A stretch of DNA of 64,000 nt from Cylindrobasidium torrendii FP15055 ss-10 (GCA_000934385.1 KN880447.1:1-64000), one strand, 5' to 3'. Shown: positions 20,489-31,818, counted from the stretch's first letter. Numbers and translations are program-made. Notes: generated by a model not told the origin, from the sequence alone.

Positions 20489-22187
20489 TCAGAGCTCGCC
20501 GGTGAACTTCCTAGTCGCAGACGCGGCTGCCTGCTTCCCTTCAGAAATTTTCTCGTCCGACCACTCCTTTGCGTCCGCAGATCTCTTGCCCGCCTGCTGC
20601 TTCGCATCAGCCGCCTTCTCCTCGGACCACTCCTTCGACTGCTTGGCCTTGACCTTTCCGTCAGCATATTTGCCACTGAGTGCCTCCCATATCTTTGCAA
20701 GGTTATCTTCTACAGCACCAACACCATTGTTGACAATGTCGCGGATGGAGTTGAAGAGCTGTTCAGACTTGTGAGTGCCTTGAACGTAGCGGATGCGGGT
20801 TTCCTCTGATTGATGGTGAGTATTTGGTGTAAGCAATGATGGGCAAGCATACGCAGAAGACCGGGACGCGACGCAGGAAGAAGTTTCTCCGACATGCCGT
20901 GTTCACGTAGAAAAGCGCGAAGGCGGGCGTCAGGCCAGGTAAAGTACGCTGCAGTGCGAGACGAGGCTCCATGGTACTTGTTGTTGATCAACTTAATGAG
21001 CTCGTCGCGCTTGACTTGGGCGTCCGAGCGCAAATAACCGTTGTCTATGAGCCAAGCACGCATGTCCGAATCGCTCCAAGCACTCCAGAATGTGTCATGA
21101 GCATTCGAGTAATTGTCACTGGTGAGAATCAGAAAATTATTGCAACCAATAATGCGAACTACGCACCGAACAAGCTTCAACATCTTCTCGCGCTGGACCT
21201 GAGCATCAGACTTCATCACTCCGTGGTCGATAAGCCAAGCGCGCGAATCGCTGTCACTCCAGGAATCCCAGACGTAGGAGTTCGTGTCGTAGTAATAATG
21301 TTGCATTTGGGTAACAAGCTCGTCGCGAGTCTTTTGAGCGCTCGAGCGGTCGTCAACAATGTTGTGGGAGACAAGCCAGTTGCGCTGGGAGCAATGAGGA
21401 AAAATTTAACAATGGAACAAACGGGAAAACTTACAATGGACGAGTCGGCCCATGCCTGCCAGACTGGGTCAGACACCTTGGCGTACACAGTGTTCATCGA
21501 TTTGAGCAACTCGTCGCGTGTATGTTGAGCGTCCGACTTAATGGCGCCTTTCTCCACGAGATAATCACGAAGTTGGTTGTCGGACCACGTTGAGTAAACA
21601 TAGTCTTTGCTATCATCGAGAGTTTGGGCCACGGAGTCTGTGGCAGTCGCTATGATGCTCGACACAGAAGCGGACGCCTGGTGCTGAGTGTCACCATAGA
21701 TCGCAGAGCTTGGCACTGCGCTTGCCTGAGAGGCCAGAGAACTCGCAGCCTGAGTGTACGAGTTGTAGCGTTGCTTGGCCAGTAACACCAGTTCTTCCTT
21801 TGGTCCCTTCGGTGCAACGATACCTTGATCGAGGAGGAATTGGCGAAGTTGGGACTCGTCCCAAGATTCAAACGATGACTCGCGTAATTGTTGGAAGGTA
21901 TCCTGCGCGGCGTGGTACTGGTCATATGTCCAAGCGGTGGCAGAGTTCCAGTTCGCTTTGACGAGATCCACAAGCTCGTCGCGCGAATAATTTTGGACAG
22001 ATGGCGTTGCGACGTGATGGTCATTAAGCCATTGCTTGAGCTCGTCAGTCGACCATTGCTGATATTCTGAGTGGGTTAGACGTTGAGCCGAAGGGGAACT
22101 AATGAACGTACGTGGAGTGTCCGAGGCGAACCAAGATGCCTGAGCACTGGTAGCGAGAACTGTCACAAAAACGATTGAGAGTCTCAT
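20489..22187 (-). CDS. Ish1/Msc1-family protein with seven repeats
   Basis: Exons 22187-22112, 22066-21435, 21384-21167, 21118-20853 and 20805-20489 give 502 residues. A signal peptide opens the protein (MRLSIVFVTVLATSAQA). Seven units of about 50-60 residues follow, each built on a W-S-D-x-x-(L/M/S)-R-x-W/F/Y-L core: TDELKQWLNDHHV, ESQLRQFLLDQGIV, DNQLRDYLVEKGAI, DSSIRNWLVSHNIV, DSDSRAWLIDHGVM, DSDMRAWLIDNGYL and DARLRAFLREHGM. The tail is Lys/Ala/Glu-rich and helical. Ish1 (fission yeast) and Msc1 (budding yeast, named from meiotic sister-chromatid recombination) share these repeats and localise to the ER or nuclear envelope. The gene is divergent from RAD54. Confidence 0.85.
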
Positions 22188-22233
22188 GGTTGGGGGGAAA
22201 TGGGAGGCTACAATCGAACAGCCCACGATCCCA

Positions 22234-22240
22234 TTATATA
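22234..22240 (-). promoter_or_regulatory. TATA box of the Ish1-repeat gene
   Basis: TATATAA on the minus strand lies 47-53 bases upstream of the ATG at 22187. It is a good match in sequence and position. Confidence 0.5.
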
Positions 22241-22420
22241 CTAGTGCGCCTACTTATGAGACCTCGAAGGTCGTCAAGCCTGACGTCAATTCATATTGGG
22301 TTTGGCAGGATGACGCCCCGCTTCAGTTCGTGGCGCAGATGTATGATGACGGTGCGAACAACGATCGCTGATGTGCCGTGTATTGTCACGAAAGAGTCAC
22401 GGGACGCCTGAACGCCGGGA

Positions 22421-22426
22421 ACGCGT
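22421..22426. promoter_or_regulatory. ACGCGT (MCB-like) element before RAD54
   Basis: The palindrome ACGCGT, core of the MluI cell-cycle box bound by MBF in yeasts, ends 22 bases before the RAD54 ATG. Yeast repair and replication genes are often MBF targets. A single copy so close to the start may lie in the leader, so function is uncertain. Confidence 0.35.
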
Positions 22427-22448
22427 TTTGACTCCGCCCACCATCACC

Positions 22449-25378
22449 ATGTATCGTGCTGCAGGGACAACGCCGGATGGAAAGATTGTCGAACGCAACA
22501 CGGAGAGCGTCCGGGTCGCAAAACCGTTCAAGCCACCAACGTTTACTGCTGTCATAGATCGCTCGAACCTCCAGCGCAAACGGAAGCGAGCAGTGTCGTA
22601 CAAGGGTCAACAGGCAGAAGAGGACGACGACGACGACGATGTTAGAAAGAAGAAGAAGAAAATGATGGATGAGAATATTCACAACGAGGCTGAGCTGCTT
22701 GCTGCTGTCAAGAAATATCCTGTATTCAAGGCAAAGCCGTTTGGCCAGCTGCGCAGATTCTCGCTGCCCACGATGCGGAACAGCAAAGGTGAAGAGGTCC
22801 AGCTACATGCCAGCAACATCTCCCTGGGTATTCGCCCTCCGACTCGCTTGCTTCCACGACCACTCCATGATCCAATGGACGACCATGCGATTGTGCTGTT
22901 CGATCCGACCATCGACGACCGAGAGACGGATGAAGAGCGCAAGGAACGATTGAAGGAAGAGGAGAAAGAGAGATTGCTGAAGGAGGCTGAAGAGAAGACG
23001 ACAGGCATGTTCAATCCGCATAAGAATTTACGCAAAATACTTGGCGAAGGCGGGAAGAAGGACAAGGTGGAGAAGGTCGCGGTGGTCATTGATCCGCAAT
23101 TGACGAAAGTTCTGCGTCCTCACCAAATTGAGGGTGTGAAGGTGCGTCGTCTGTCCAGCTAGTATAAGCCTCACTCATTCCCTCTAGTTCTTGTACAAAT
23201 GTGCTACCGGTATGGTAGTCGAGAACCAGTATGGGTGCATCATGGCAGATGAAATGGGCCTTGGAAAGACATTGCAATGCATTGCGCTTCTCTGGACTCT
23301 TCTCAAACAATCTCCTCATGCGGCGAAACCAACCATTGAAAAGGCGATTATTGCATGTCCCTCCAGTCTTGTCCGGAATTGGGCGAATGAGTTTTGTATG
23401 CATATGCATTCTATTTGTTCATGCTTACACTGACTTCCTACAGCCAAGTGGCTCGGAAAAGACGCAATCAATGCCCTCGCAGTAGATGGTAAGGGGACCA
23501 AGGCTGATTTGATCGTAAAAGTGCAACAATGGGTGAATGCCCAAGGGCGCGCGGTCAGCCAACCAGGTATGTCGCACCTGCTAGACGCGCAAACTGTTCG
23601 ACTCACGCACCTAGTCATGATTGTTTCGTATGAGACACTTCGTACACTCACTCCCTACCTTGCCAACTGCAGCATCGGGTTGCTACTCTGTGACGAGGGC
23701 CATCGTTTGAAGAACGGAGGTACGCTGATCATGCCTCCCGTACAGCCTGCATCCTGACAATGACAAGAATCCCAGACATTCCAAGCTCTGAACCTTATCA
23801 ATGTGAAGCGGCGGGTTATCCTCACTGGTACTCCAATTCAGGTCGGTCGTATCTTGTATCATGAATGCATCGTTCTCATCCCAGTAGAATGATCTATCTG
23901 AATACTTCTCGCTCCTCAACTTTGCAAATCCAAATTTCCTCGGTTCGAAAAATGATTTCCGCAAGAATTTTGAGAACTTCATTATTCGAGGACGGGACTC
24001 CATGGCCACTGACGCGGTCAAAGCACAAAGTGAGGCCAAATTGAAAGAGCTCGGTACTCTCGTCACGAAGTTCATCATCCGGCGCACGAATGACTTACTG
24101 TCTAAATATCGTATGAACCGCCTGTCCCTCGTCGTTCATTCAGCTAACGCCGCCATTAGTCCCCGTCAAGTATGAGCAAGTTGTCTTTTGCGGACTCTCC
24201 AAATTTCAACTCGACTTGTACCATCTTTTCATTTCTTCCCCTGAGATCAAGGCCCTTCTCCGAGGAAAGGATTCTCAGCCACTGAAGGCCATCAACGTTT
24301 TGAAGAAGCTTTGCAATCATCCCGAGCTACTTGACCTTCCCAACGACTTGCGAGGCTCAGAGTCGCTCATTCCGGAGGGCTTTGTCGGGGCGAAGGACAT
24401 CAAGTCAAGTCGAAATCCTATCGTTCACTCAGAGTGGTCGGGCAAGTTTGTCGTCCTCGAACGGCTCGTCTTCTTCTTTCTATCTAACCCATGCTCTGCT
24501 CATTATCTATAGGTTCCTTGCTGGTATGCGTGCGACTACGACAGACAAGATTGTCCTCATCAGCAATTACACTCAAACCCTTGACCTCTTCGAGAAACTT
24601 TGCAGGAGCAAGAAATATGCATTCTTCAGGTTGGACGGTACAATGACGATCAACAAGCGCCAGAAGATGGTGGATCAATTCAATAACCCAGAAGGCAAGG
24701 AGTTCATCTTCTTGCTCAGCTCGAAAGCTGGTGGTTGTGGTATCAACTTGATCGGTGCAAATAGACTCATACTGTTCGACCCTGGTATGGTGCACTTCTC
24801 AGTAGTATGCCTTTCTTACCTTGACGATGTAGACTGGAACCCAGCGGCGGATCAACAAGCACTAGCCCGTGTTTGGCGTGACGGGCAGAAGAAAGAATGT
24901 GCGTTTACTTCCTTTGGTCCAATGCCTCCCCTTCTCATGCATATCAAGGTTTCGTGTACCGTTTCATCTCGACGGGAACCATTGAGGAAAAGATTTTCCA
25001 GCGTCAGGCAAGCAAACAGGCACTGTCCTCCGCCGTTGTCGATGAACGCGAAGACACCGAGCGTCACTTTTCTTTGGAGTCCCTACGCCAACTCTTCCAG
25101 TTCAACGAAACTACCCTCTGTGACACGCACGATACATTCAAGTGCAAAAGGTGCAAAAATGGAAGACAGACCGTCAAGGCTCCGGCATTGTTGTATGGCG
25201 ACGCAAGCACGTACGTTGTCTGCTTTACTTCTCAGGTCATCATCCGTGGCATATTGACGAGCGCGACAGATGGAACCATTTCACAAACGCTGAATTGAAG
25301 AACAACCATGATGATCTGCTTCGAGCGGAATGCGGTCTCAACGAGGTGTCGTTTGCATTCCAATACATCAGCCACTGA
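22449..25378 (+). CDS. RAD54: RAD54 homologous-recombination motor (SNF2 family)
   Basis: Eleven exons: 22449-23141, 23188-23395, 23444-23566, 23615-23719, 23768-23841, 23888-24110, 24160-24463, 24513-24784, 24833-24898, 24949-25210 and 25270-25378. They give 812 residues. Motor motifs are complete: [11 protein letters not shown] (Walker A, about residue 250), [40 protein letters not shown] and [17 protein letters not shown]. The C-terminus has the Rad54 endings [10 protein letters not shown] and [11 protein letters not shown]. Rad54 moves on DNA with Rad51 to promote strand invasion in homologous recombination. The seventh intron (24464-24512) begins with GC instead of GT: only that junction preserves the conserved [19 protein letters not shown]. 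An AAG acceptor is used at 23767. Confidence 0.96.
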
Positions 25379-25513
25379 GGCCTGTGGTGCTGGTTCTTTT
25401 CTGGACAATTTGCCTACTCTCTTCCTGGAACCATTCATTACACATCCCTAGATAGACTAATTCTCACGCTGTATGTTGACTAGATAATGCAACTGTATCG
25501 TATTTTGGCGACT

Positions 25514-27450
25514 TCAATACTCGTTTTCGGCTCTTTGCCTCGAAGCCTGCATCCGGTCAATGTAGGCGCGTATCGTTTGGTGCCCATCAGCCTGAGCAAA
25601 AAAGCATCGCTTTGCGGCATTTTCCCAGAGGACGACACCAAGTTCGCGGGCGTACTTGAGGACTAATTCGTAATCTGTTTGTGCACTGAAGTCTGTGTAG
25701 AGATACCCTGATAGTTTGTTAGATCGACCTTGGCACACTCGTAAAACGGGAAAAAAAGATATATGATACCTTCGTCAGATTTTAACCTATTCTTTTCGAG
25801 CTCCCATAAACGAATTTGGTCCTGGACTGTGACAGGGAGCAGAGGGTTCTTCGAAGGGGGTCAAATCTTGAACATTCAGAGAGATAGAACAGTGCATACA
25901 TTTTTGCGCATTTGTGGATGCGCGTGAGTGGTCAAGTAAGTGATGATCTAGAAATTGGTTGGAGTGGATTTGGTGATGAGCGAGAGTAACCTACTTGCTC
26001 AGCCGATATCCCGTTGTTGAGTGCCCTTTTGACGCTCTCGCGGGTGATTAACCCCACAACGAGGTTGGGGAAGCGGTATTTGAGACTGACGAACAGATTA
26101 AGGACGGATGTTTGGAGCGGGTTATCTTTACCTATCGTGTGAGATGGGCAAAAGCGTTTATGATGTGTGCATACCAGTGTATGCATACATGCGATAATTT
26201 GTTTCTAGTATGATGAAGCCATCCTTAGGGCCGGAACTCAAGGTGGTTGAGCTTTCTAAAGGTGGTGAAGATGAAGTGAGAGTCGTCGCGAGCCGTGTTG
26301 GAGTGAAGCTAGGGGAAGATTTCTGTGACTAGGTCAGACGTTACCGTGGAAAGGTGTGAACATCATACTTTGTCCATCACCGTTAGTCCATAGTCACTCA
26401 GCTGGAACAGAACGTTTCTTTGGGCTTCAGTAAAGTATTGTGTCGTGTATTCCTGTAAATAACGTGAGGTGCATAACAGTGAAGAACGGCAGGAACGTAC
26501 GCGACCGAGTCCTGTCGTCGATATCATGAGGATGACGCTTAGTACCTCTACAATATCTTTGCAAACGGGAAGATGCTGGTCATCACAGAAATATTATTCG
26601 CCTCACCTTCGGTAGACATTTCTATGAATTGTATCAAGAGCTGCCACAATTGCATATGTGGAGGATGAAGGAGAAATTGGAAGCCTTTCGAGGTAATCCT
26701 TGGTGTTCCAAGACTAACAAAATGGTGAAGACGCGCTCGCCTGAACACCGTCATCAACGTACTCTGGATTGGTCATGAGTCCACTTCGGTAGAGGAGTTG
26801 TTTGGGGTATTTGGATATCGGGTTCCCCCCTGAAGAAACCATGAAGTGCAGTATAGACTCCCATTTCTCTAGTGCATATCCTTCCAAATACTCAATGTCT
26901 TGCGGTGAACCAGTCTCGAGAGGTTGGCCAAAGCTTCCCTTTGTACCACTGCGTACGTCAAGCACAGAAAGACCACTGCTGGGAAGACGCACCTCCCAGT
27001 CAAGGTCAAACGGAAGTTTGTCTTGAACTCTGGGTTCAAAGAAAGCTTGTCCGGCTTCGTTAGGATGTTCAGCTTCAATAAAGTTGCTATTGCCTCGTCG
27101 TATATCCTGTGACCATGATCCAGCTCTTCACATTAGGAAGGACGAGGTCGCGTACTTCTTGTGTTGGCGAACAACCCATGCATTCAACGAACTTGGCGGT
27201 AATGCAGATTCCATCCAGAGCAAGTGCATGATGATCTGGCGTTCTAGCGGAGTCAAGATTCTGCGCCATTGTCAAACTCAAATGTCCAGGTAATGACGCG
27301 AAATATCGACCTGAATACGGCAAGACATGAAGACGGTGCTTGGTAGAGACGCGTGAGGGTTTGCTTTGGTTCTTTGGCGAGAAAGGTGACCAATGTATGG
27401 GCCTGGTAAGGCAATATCTCATTTTCATCTGGTTCTGGGACAGTAGCCAT
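25514..27450 (-). CDS. TFB2: TFIIH subunit Tfb2 (p52)
   Basis: Twelve exons: 27450-27311, 27260-27156, 27106-26993, 26948-26763, 26713-26607, 26556-26501, 26452-26369, 26322-26175, 26131-25995, 25947-25900, 25848-25770 and 25707-25514. They give 465 residues, the expected size. Recognisable blocks are PLERQIIMHLLWMESALP near the N-terminus, ITSKGFQFLL in the middle, and the C-terminal DGFIILETNYRMYAYTGK, FPNLVVGLITRESVKRAL and DYELVLKYARELGVVLWE. Tfb2 anchors and stimulates the XPB/Ssl2 helicase in TFIIH, needed for transcription initiation and nucleotide excision repair. The gene is head to head with CDC31 over 149 bases. It has more introns than any other gene in the window. Confidence 0.95.
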
Positions 27451-27599
27451 GGTAGATTGTCGACAGAAGCAAGGCTTGTGGTGGATACTTGGAGAGCTAA
27501 CACCGGTTCTCGGACCGGCCAACTCGCGCTGTTGTCGCGTGTTGTTCGACGCCACCTTGGCACGCGCCGTGGTAAACTTGTATTTCTCACAACACCATA
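27451..27599. promoter_or_regulatory. Bidirectional promoter between TFB2 and CDC31
   Basis: Only 149 bases separate the two start codons on opposite strands, so both promoters must share this space. No TATA box is visible. It contains several CG-rich words, including ACCGGTTCTCGGACCGG. Confidence 0.6.
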
Positions 27600-28201
27600 A
27601 TGTACGGAACATCTGCAGCAGCCCAGAAAGCAAAACGCCGCACCCATTCCAGGCCAGAAATTTCGGAAGAGCAGAAACAAGAGATCAAGGAGGCTTTTGA
27701 ACTGTTCGACACAGACAAGGATGGCGCCGTTGACTATCACGAGCTCAAAGTCGCCATGCGCGCCCTTGGATTCGACATGAAGAAAGCAGAGGTCCTCAAA
27801 GTTCTCCGCGACAATGACAAGTCTGGGCATCAGTTGATGGAATTCGATGATTTTGCGCGAATTAGTGCGTAGTTGACTGCTTGTTGAAAGAGCCTGCTAA
27901 CGCTCTTGTAGTGAGTGAGAAGATACTGGCGCGGGATCCAATGGAAGACCTGAGACGAGCATTCCAACTGTTTGACGATGACCACACCGGCAAAATCAGC
28001 CTACGAAATTTACGTCGGGTGGCTAAGGAGATTGGGGACCGCTCGCTGGAAGACGATGAACTGTGCGTTTCCGAAATTGACGATATAATTAATGTGGCTC
28101 ATATTGTTCAAAGTCAAGCTATGATTGACGAGTTCGACCTGGACGGGGACGGCGAGATTAACGAGCAGGAATTCTACGCCATCATGGCCGATGAGTCCTA
28201 G
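27600..28201 (+). CDS. CDC31: Centrin (Cdc31)
   Basis: Exons 27600-27864, 27912-28062 and 28114-28201 give 167 residues, the normal centrin length. Four EF-hands are present. The first ([12 protein letters not shown], residues 37-48) and fourth ([12 protein letters not shown]) have full calcium ligands. The third is [12 protein letters not shown], and the second ([14 protein letters not shown]) is degenerate. The basic N-terminus ([20 protein letters not shown]) is typical of Cdc31. Centrin acts at the spindle pole body, in the TREX-2 mRNA export complex and, in animals and plants, in the XPC damage-recognition complex of nucleotide excision repair. Confidence 0.95.
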
Positions 28202-28578
28202 CGTACACTTGCATTGATACCCCATCGCTGCTATCTTCCTGTCAGTCCCCCGCCTCGTAGATTAATCAAACATCTAATCTTCAACCAAGAGCTACCTACA
28301 CGTCGACTGTAATATATTATATAGTGTACCTTCACATCCCATACCGTAGGACTAGAACCACCTTGTTTTACGGCCTCGGTCAATGAATCGACGAGTTTTG
28401 AAGGACCTTGGACCGCCTGTAGATAGACGCGAATACCGAAGAACGGCAAGAGCAATCACAGCACGAATAAGCCCCCAGACGCGCCGTATTATTCACACGT
28501 GACAGAACTTATCCAAGTTGCCAACACAAGTGCCGATAGGCGTGATGCGCATTCCTACCATTTTCATTCCAAACCACC
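28202..28578. other. Intergenic spacer between CDC31 and ECM2
   Basis: Both flanking genes are on the plus strand. The stretch should hold the CDC31 3' end and the ECM2 promoter. I see no other gene. Confidence 0.5.
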
Positions 28579-29712
28579 ATGCCGCCAAAAGCCGATATCA
28601 ACAAAGCCGGCTGGGAACAAAGCGACTTTCCTATCCTTTGCGAGACATGTACGCAAACTTGATTTTCTTACTTGCGGAGGCCAACATGTAGCAATTAGGC
28701 CTTGGTGACAATCCCTTCGTTCGAATGTCAAAACAAGAGTATGGGAAGACCTGTGGAACTTGCGCGCGACCCTTTACTGTTTTCCGCTGGAATCCTGGCT
28801 CTGGAATGCGTTACAAAACCACGGTTATATGCCAGACCTGCGCAAAGGTCAAAAACGTTTGCCAAACGTGCTTGCTCGACTTGGAATATGGACTACCTAC
28901 GCAAGTCCGCGATACCGCGCTTGCACTCGAGGCTGGTGCGCCTACTAGCGATATCAACCGAGAGTACTACGCCCAGAACATGGAGTCAAAGGTCAGTGGT
29001 TTCTTTGCCCATTACGCGCAACACTGAACCAGGCATTAGTTCGACGGTGATAAATCATTATTGGGGAGCAGTCGGACAACGTCAGTAGGGAAGGAAATGC
29101 TCAAACAGCTGGCGCGCACGGATCCGTATTATAAGCGCAACAGACCCAAGATTTGCTCCTTCTTCGTCAAGGGCGAATGCAACCGCGGAAGCGACTGTCC
29201 GTACCGCCATGAGATGCCAGCGAACAATGATCTGGCAAACCAGAATATACAAGACCGATACTACGGGAACAGCGACCCCGTCGCACGCAAGATCATGTCT
29301 AGCCATGCGGAGACGAAGGGACTGAAGCCACCAGAAGATGAGACTGTGGTATGTGGGCCTCCTCTGCACACTCTCATGGCGCTGACACCTTGCAGACGTC
29401 GCTTTTCCTCTCATCCTTGTCTCCGGAATCGACAGAAGATAGCATACGGGCAACAGTGATACGATCCCTGCCTAGCATTGATGCTAGCCACATAAGATCC
29501 ATCGTGCACGTTGCAAAGACCAGGTGCGTTCTGTTCTTTCCACACCACTTCTCTGTTGACAATGGCCTCGCAGATGCGCATTCGTCAATTTCAAGGACCG
29601 CATGTCTGCGGAGACAGCGGCGTACGCCTGGTCCAATGGTCTCGAGATAGACTCTGCGACGGCGGCGGTCAAATGGGGCAGGAGCAAAAAGGCCGTAGCG
29701 CCTTCTGCGTAA
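28579..29712 (+). CDS. ECM2: Pre-mRNA splicing factor ECM2/SLT11 (RBM22-like)
   Basis: Exons 28579-28648, 28699-28991, 29040-29348, 29396-29523 and 29574-29712 give 312 residues. The N-terminus has the ECM2/RBM22 zinc-ribbon cysteines ([19 protein letters not shown], then [13 protein letters not shown] and [14 protein letters not shown]) and the NREYYAQNM motif. A CCCH zinc finger follows (C-x7-C-x5-C-x3-H in [19 protein letters not shown]). A C-terminal RRM ends in [21 protein letters not shown]22/Cwc2-Ecm2 proteins contact U6 snRNA and the intron near the spliceosome catalytic centre. The C-terminus is shorter than in animal RBM22, which has a Pro/Gly-rich tail. Confidence 0.93.
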
Positions 29713-30030
29713 CACTCATCGCTTCTTGGACACCATGTTTGAATTATACTGTACTCAATGCTACCCGTGGGAAAGCGACCTAATGAACCGAGCCGTGCAC
29801 CTGTGCGCGCGCTCACAGGCTCTGAGAACATATGAATTCAACTTTCGATGGGTGGCGCACGATATAGTGTGTATATGATGTACTATGGGGGTTATGTAGA
29901 AAGTGGGATATCGCATTAGACTGGGTATCTAAAGTAGACATGACAACCTGTGAGTGAGGTATTGATGTGTCAGTAGTGTTGAATGAGATTTTGCAGTGAC
30001 TCACCGAACAGGATACCTGGGAAGGTGTCT
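29713..30030. other. Convergent intergenic spacer
   Basis: These 318 bases lie between the 3' ends of ECM2 (plus) and MET8 (minus). Nothing else is visible. Confidence 0.5.
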
Positions 30031-30930
30031 TTATTGTCTCCGTAGCGTGTTCAGAGCGAGTACAGCGAATGCACCACACACAAAGCTTGCCGCCATAGGC
30101 CATACAGCAAGAGAGGAAGGCAATGTCACTGGCAGCGATGATGAACTTGGCTTGTTTAGCACACCAACTTCTTTCGGCGAAAGCACTCGGTTTTCCTCCC
30201 AGCCCTGGTCAAGAAGTCGCGTAATGGCATCATCATCCAAGTGGATAAGCTCCTCTATTTCCCACTGGTTGCAGACCTCGGAAATCCATTTCATGCGCTT
30301 CCTGCTGACTGGTCCTCCGACTCCTGGCGCGCGATCTCTTAGACGTTCGCGTAAAACACCAACACGTCTAATAGCTTCGCCCTCGAGCCCTGAAAGAGCG
30401 TTCTTGAGCTTTTTCTTGATGAGGGCAGCAAGACGGGGACCGGATCCGTTGGTAGAGATGAGAATGTGCAATGGGCCGTCGCGCACTTGAGCACCAAAGT
30501 AGAAGTCACAGAGGTCTGGGATATCGGCCGCGTTGACTGGAATCTTGTTCTTGCGACACATCTCAACAATTTCACGCGAGCGTGTGGTATCGTCAAGAGC
30601 GGTGAGGACCATGTCCATCTTGTGCAGTTCTGCGGGCCCAGTGAACACGCGGTCGTGATGCGTGATGCGGTCGGGATATTGAGCGAGATATAGGCGCGTG
30701 CGCGCGCATACACCGGCCGAAGGAGATAGAAGAACGATATTGGCATCCGCAGCGAGGATGGGTTCGATTCGAGTAGAAGCAACTTCCCCGCCGCCAACCA
30801 GAAGAACTTGTTTGCCCTTCAGTTGCCATGCTATGAGCAGTGATGTACCGCCAACAATAGGCGTAATTTCCAGAGCATTTTCAGATCCTGAGGCCGGCAG
30901 AGAGGAAGATTGAGTTCGCATGTCGGCCAT
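30031..30930 (-). CDS. MET8: Siroheme synthase Met8 (precorrin-2 dehydrogenase / ferrochelatase)
   Basis: A single-exon frame of 299 residues starts at ATG 30930. The Rossmann NAD site is QVLLVGGGEVASTRIEPIL at about residues 41-59. The Met8 active-site block is NAADIPDLCDFYFGAQVRDG, and the ISTNGSGPRLAALIKKKL segment matches the family. Met8 oxidises precorrin-2 and inserts iron to make siroheme, the prosthetic group of sulfite and nitrite reductases. A hydrophobic segment near the C-terminus (LAVWPMAASFVCGAFAVLAL) looks like a membrane anchor, which yeast Met8 (274 aa) lacks. Confidence 0.93.
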   Translation of the reverse strand: MADMRTQSSSLPASGSENALEITPIVGGTSLLIAWQLKGKQVLLVGGGEVASTRIEPILAADANIVLLSPSAGVCARTRLYLAQYPDRITHHDRVFTGPAELHKMDMVLTALDDTTRSREIVEMCRKNKIPVNAADIPDLCDFYFGAQVRDGPLHILISTNGSGPRLAALIKKKLKNALSGLEGEAIRRVGVLRERLRDRAPGVGGPVSRKRMKWISEVCNQWEIEELIHLDDDAITRLLDQGWEENRVLSPKEVGVLNKPSSSSLPVTLPSSLAVWPMAASFVCGAFAVLALNTLRRQ

Positions 30931-31326
30931 GATGGATGCGTGAGGTTAAGAAACAGTGAGTCCTGATCGTTCGTTAAAGACGCCGATTTTCTTGTATATC
31001 GCAACATAACATGAAATAGGTTTATCCTCAAACTCTGTTATCATCAAGAGAATATCGTGCGTCTAGGAGTATCCCCAGGCGATTTTTGCTGGCAAGAATG
31101 CCTGGATGTGTCTTGTGCCTACTGCTCACTCACAAACATCTAATATTTAATATTCAATCAGCTCAAGGCTCACATGCTCCGCTCGGTTACTTGGACCTAA
31201 ATTCCAAAGTGTTGCAAGAGCTTGGGTATTCGCACGCACGTCGACGTCGCGCCTTAGTCAATATCACATCGTTTTTCATAAATGTTGGTGGCTGCATATT
31301 ATGTCTGGTATCGTTGTTGATGACCC
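30931..31326. other. Intergenic spacer
   Basis: These 396 bases hold the MET8 promoter (minus strand) and the 3' end of the small unknown gene. I see no other feature. Confidence 0.45.
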
Positions 31327-31695
31327 TCAGCATATTTCATTGAATAAAGTGATACGTTGCTGCGCGGTGAGGCCTTGAGGACTCCCGCTGACTTGGGGCA
31401 CAATGTTGGACGAGAAATTCACCTTCGCGTTTTCACTGCCAAACTCGACGCGGGAATGGCCGAGACCATCGGATACCTTGGCCTCGGAGAGGAGCTGCAG
31501 GATTGAATGCATATTTTGCACAAGTACATGGTAGCGTTCATTTGTGTCCGCGCTGAGGTGCTCGCCGTTCTCAGTCGACATGTGACCGTATCGACATGAT
31601 TTGAAGTTGATCGATCCTCGCGATCCATCATCCGTTTGACAGTCACTTTGCCTGCGACAGCCACACAAGTGACTCGACCCAAGGCTATCACTCAT
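31327..31695 (-). CDS. Small hypothetical protein
   Basis: An intronless frame of 122 codons starts at ATG 31695; an internal ATG at 31578 (MSTENGEHLSAD) would give 83 residues. I do not recognise it. The C-terminal half has helix-like character (RYHVLVQNMHSILQLLSE) followed by a polar segment, as expected of a small helical subunit of a complex. It ends 396 bases before the MET8 start and begins 123 bases from the pyridoxal kinase start on the other strand. It might be part of a spliced gene or spurious. Confidence 0.4.
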   Translation of the reverse strand: MSDSLGSSHLCGCRRQSDCQTDDGSRGSINFKSCRYGHMSTENGEHLSADTNERYHVLVQNMHSILQLLSEAKVSDGLGHSRVEFGSENAKVNFSSNIVPQVSGSPQGLTAQQRITLFNEIC

Positions 31696-31818
31696 CGGTC
31701 GCTAATTCTAGTGTGAGTCGCTTTAAGCTCTCATGGTCTAGCAAGCTGTCTAACTGCTCTCTGACAGGAACAAACAAGTGTATTGTGTACTACCCCCGAC
31801 GATTTCACGGTGCTTCCA

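Noticed and set aside
27087..27830. A 247-codon minus frame across CDC31 and TFB2
   Set aside because: It runs antisense to centrin exon 1 and through TFB2 exons in another frame. It is explained by the two real genes.
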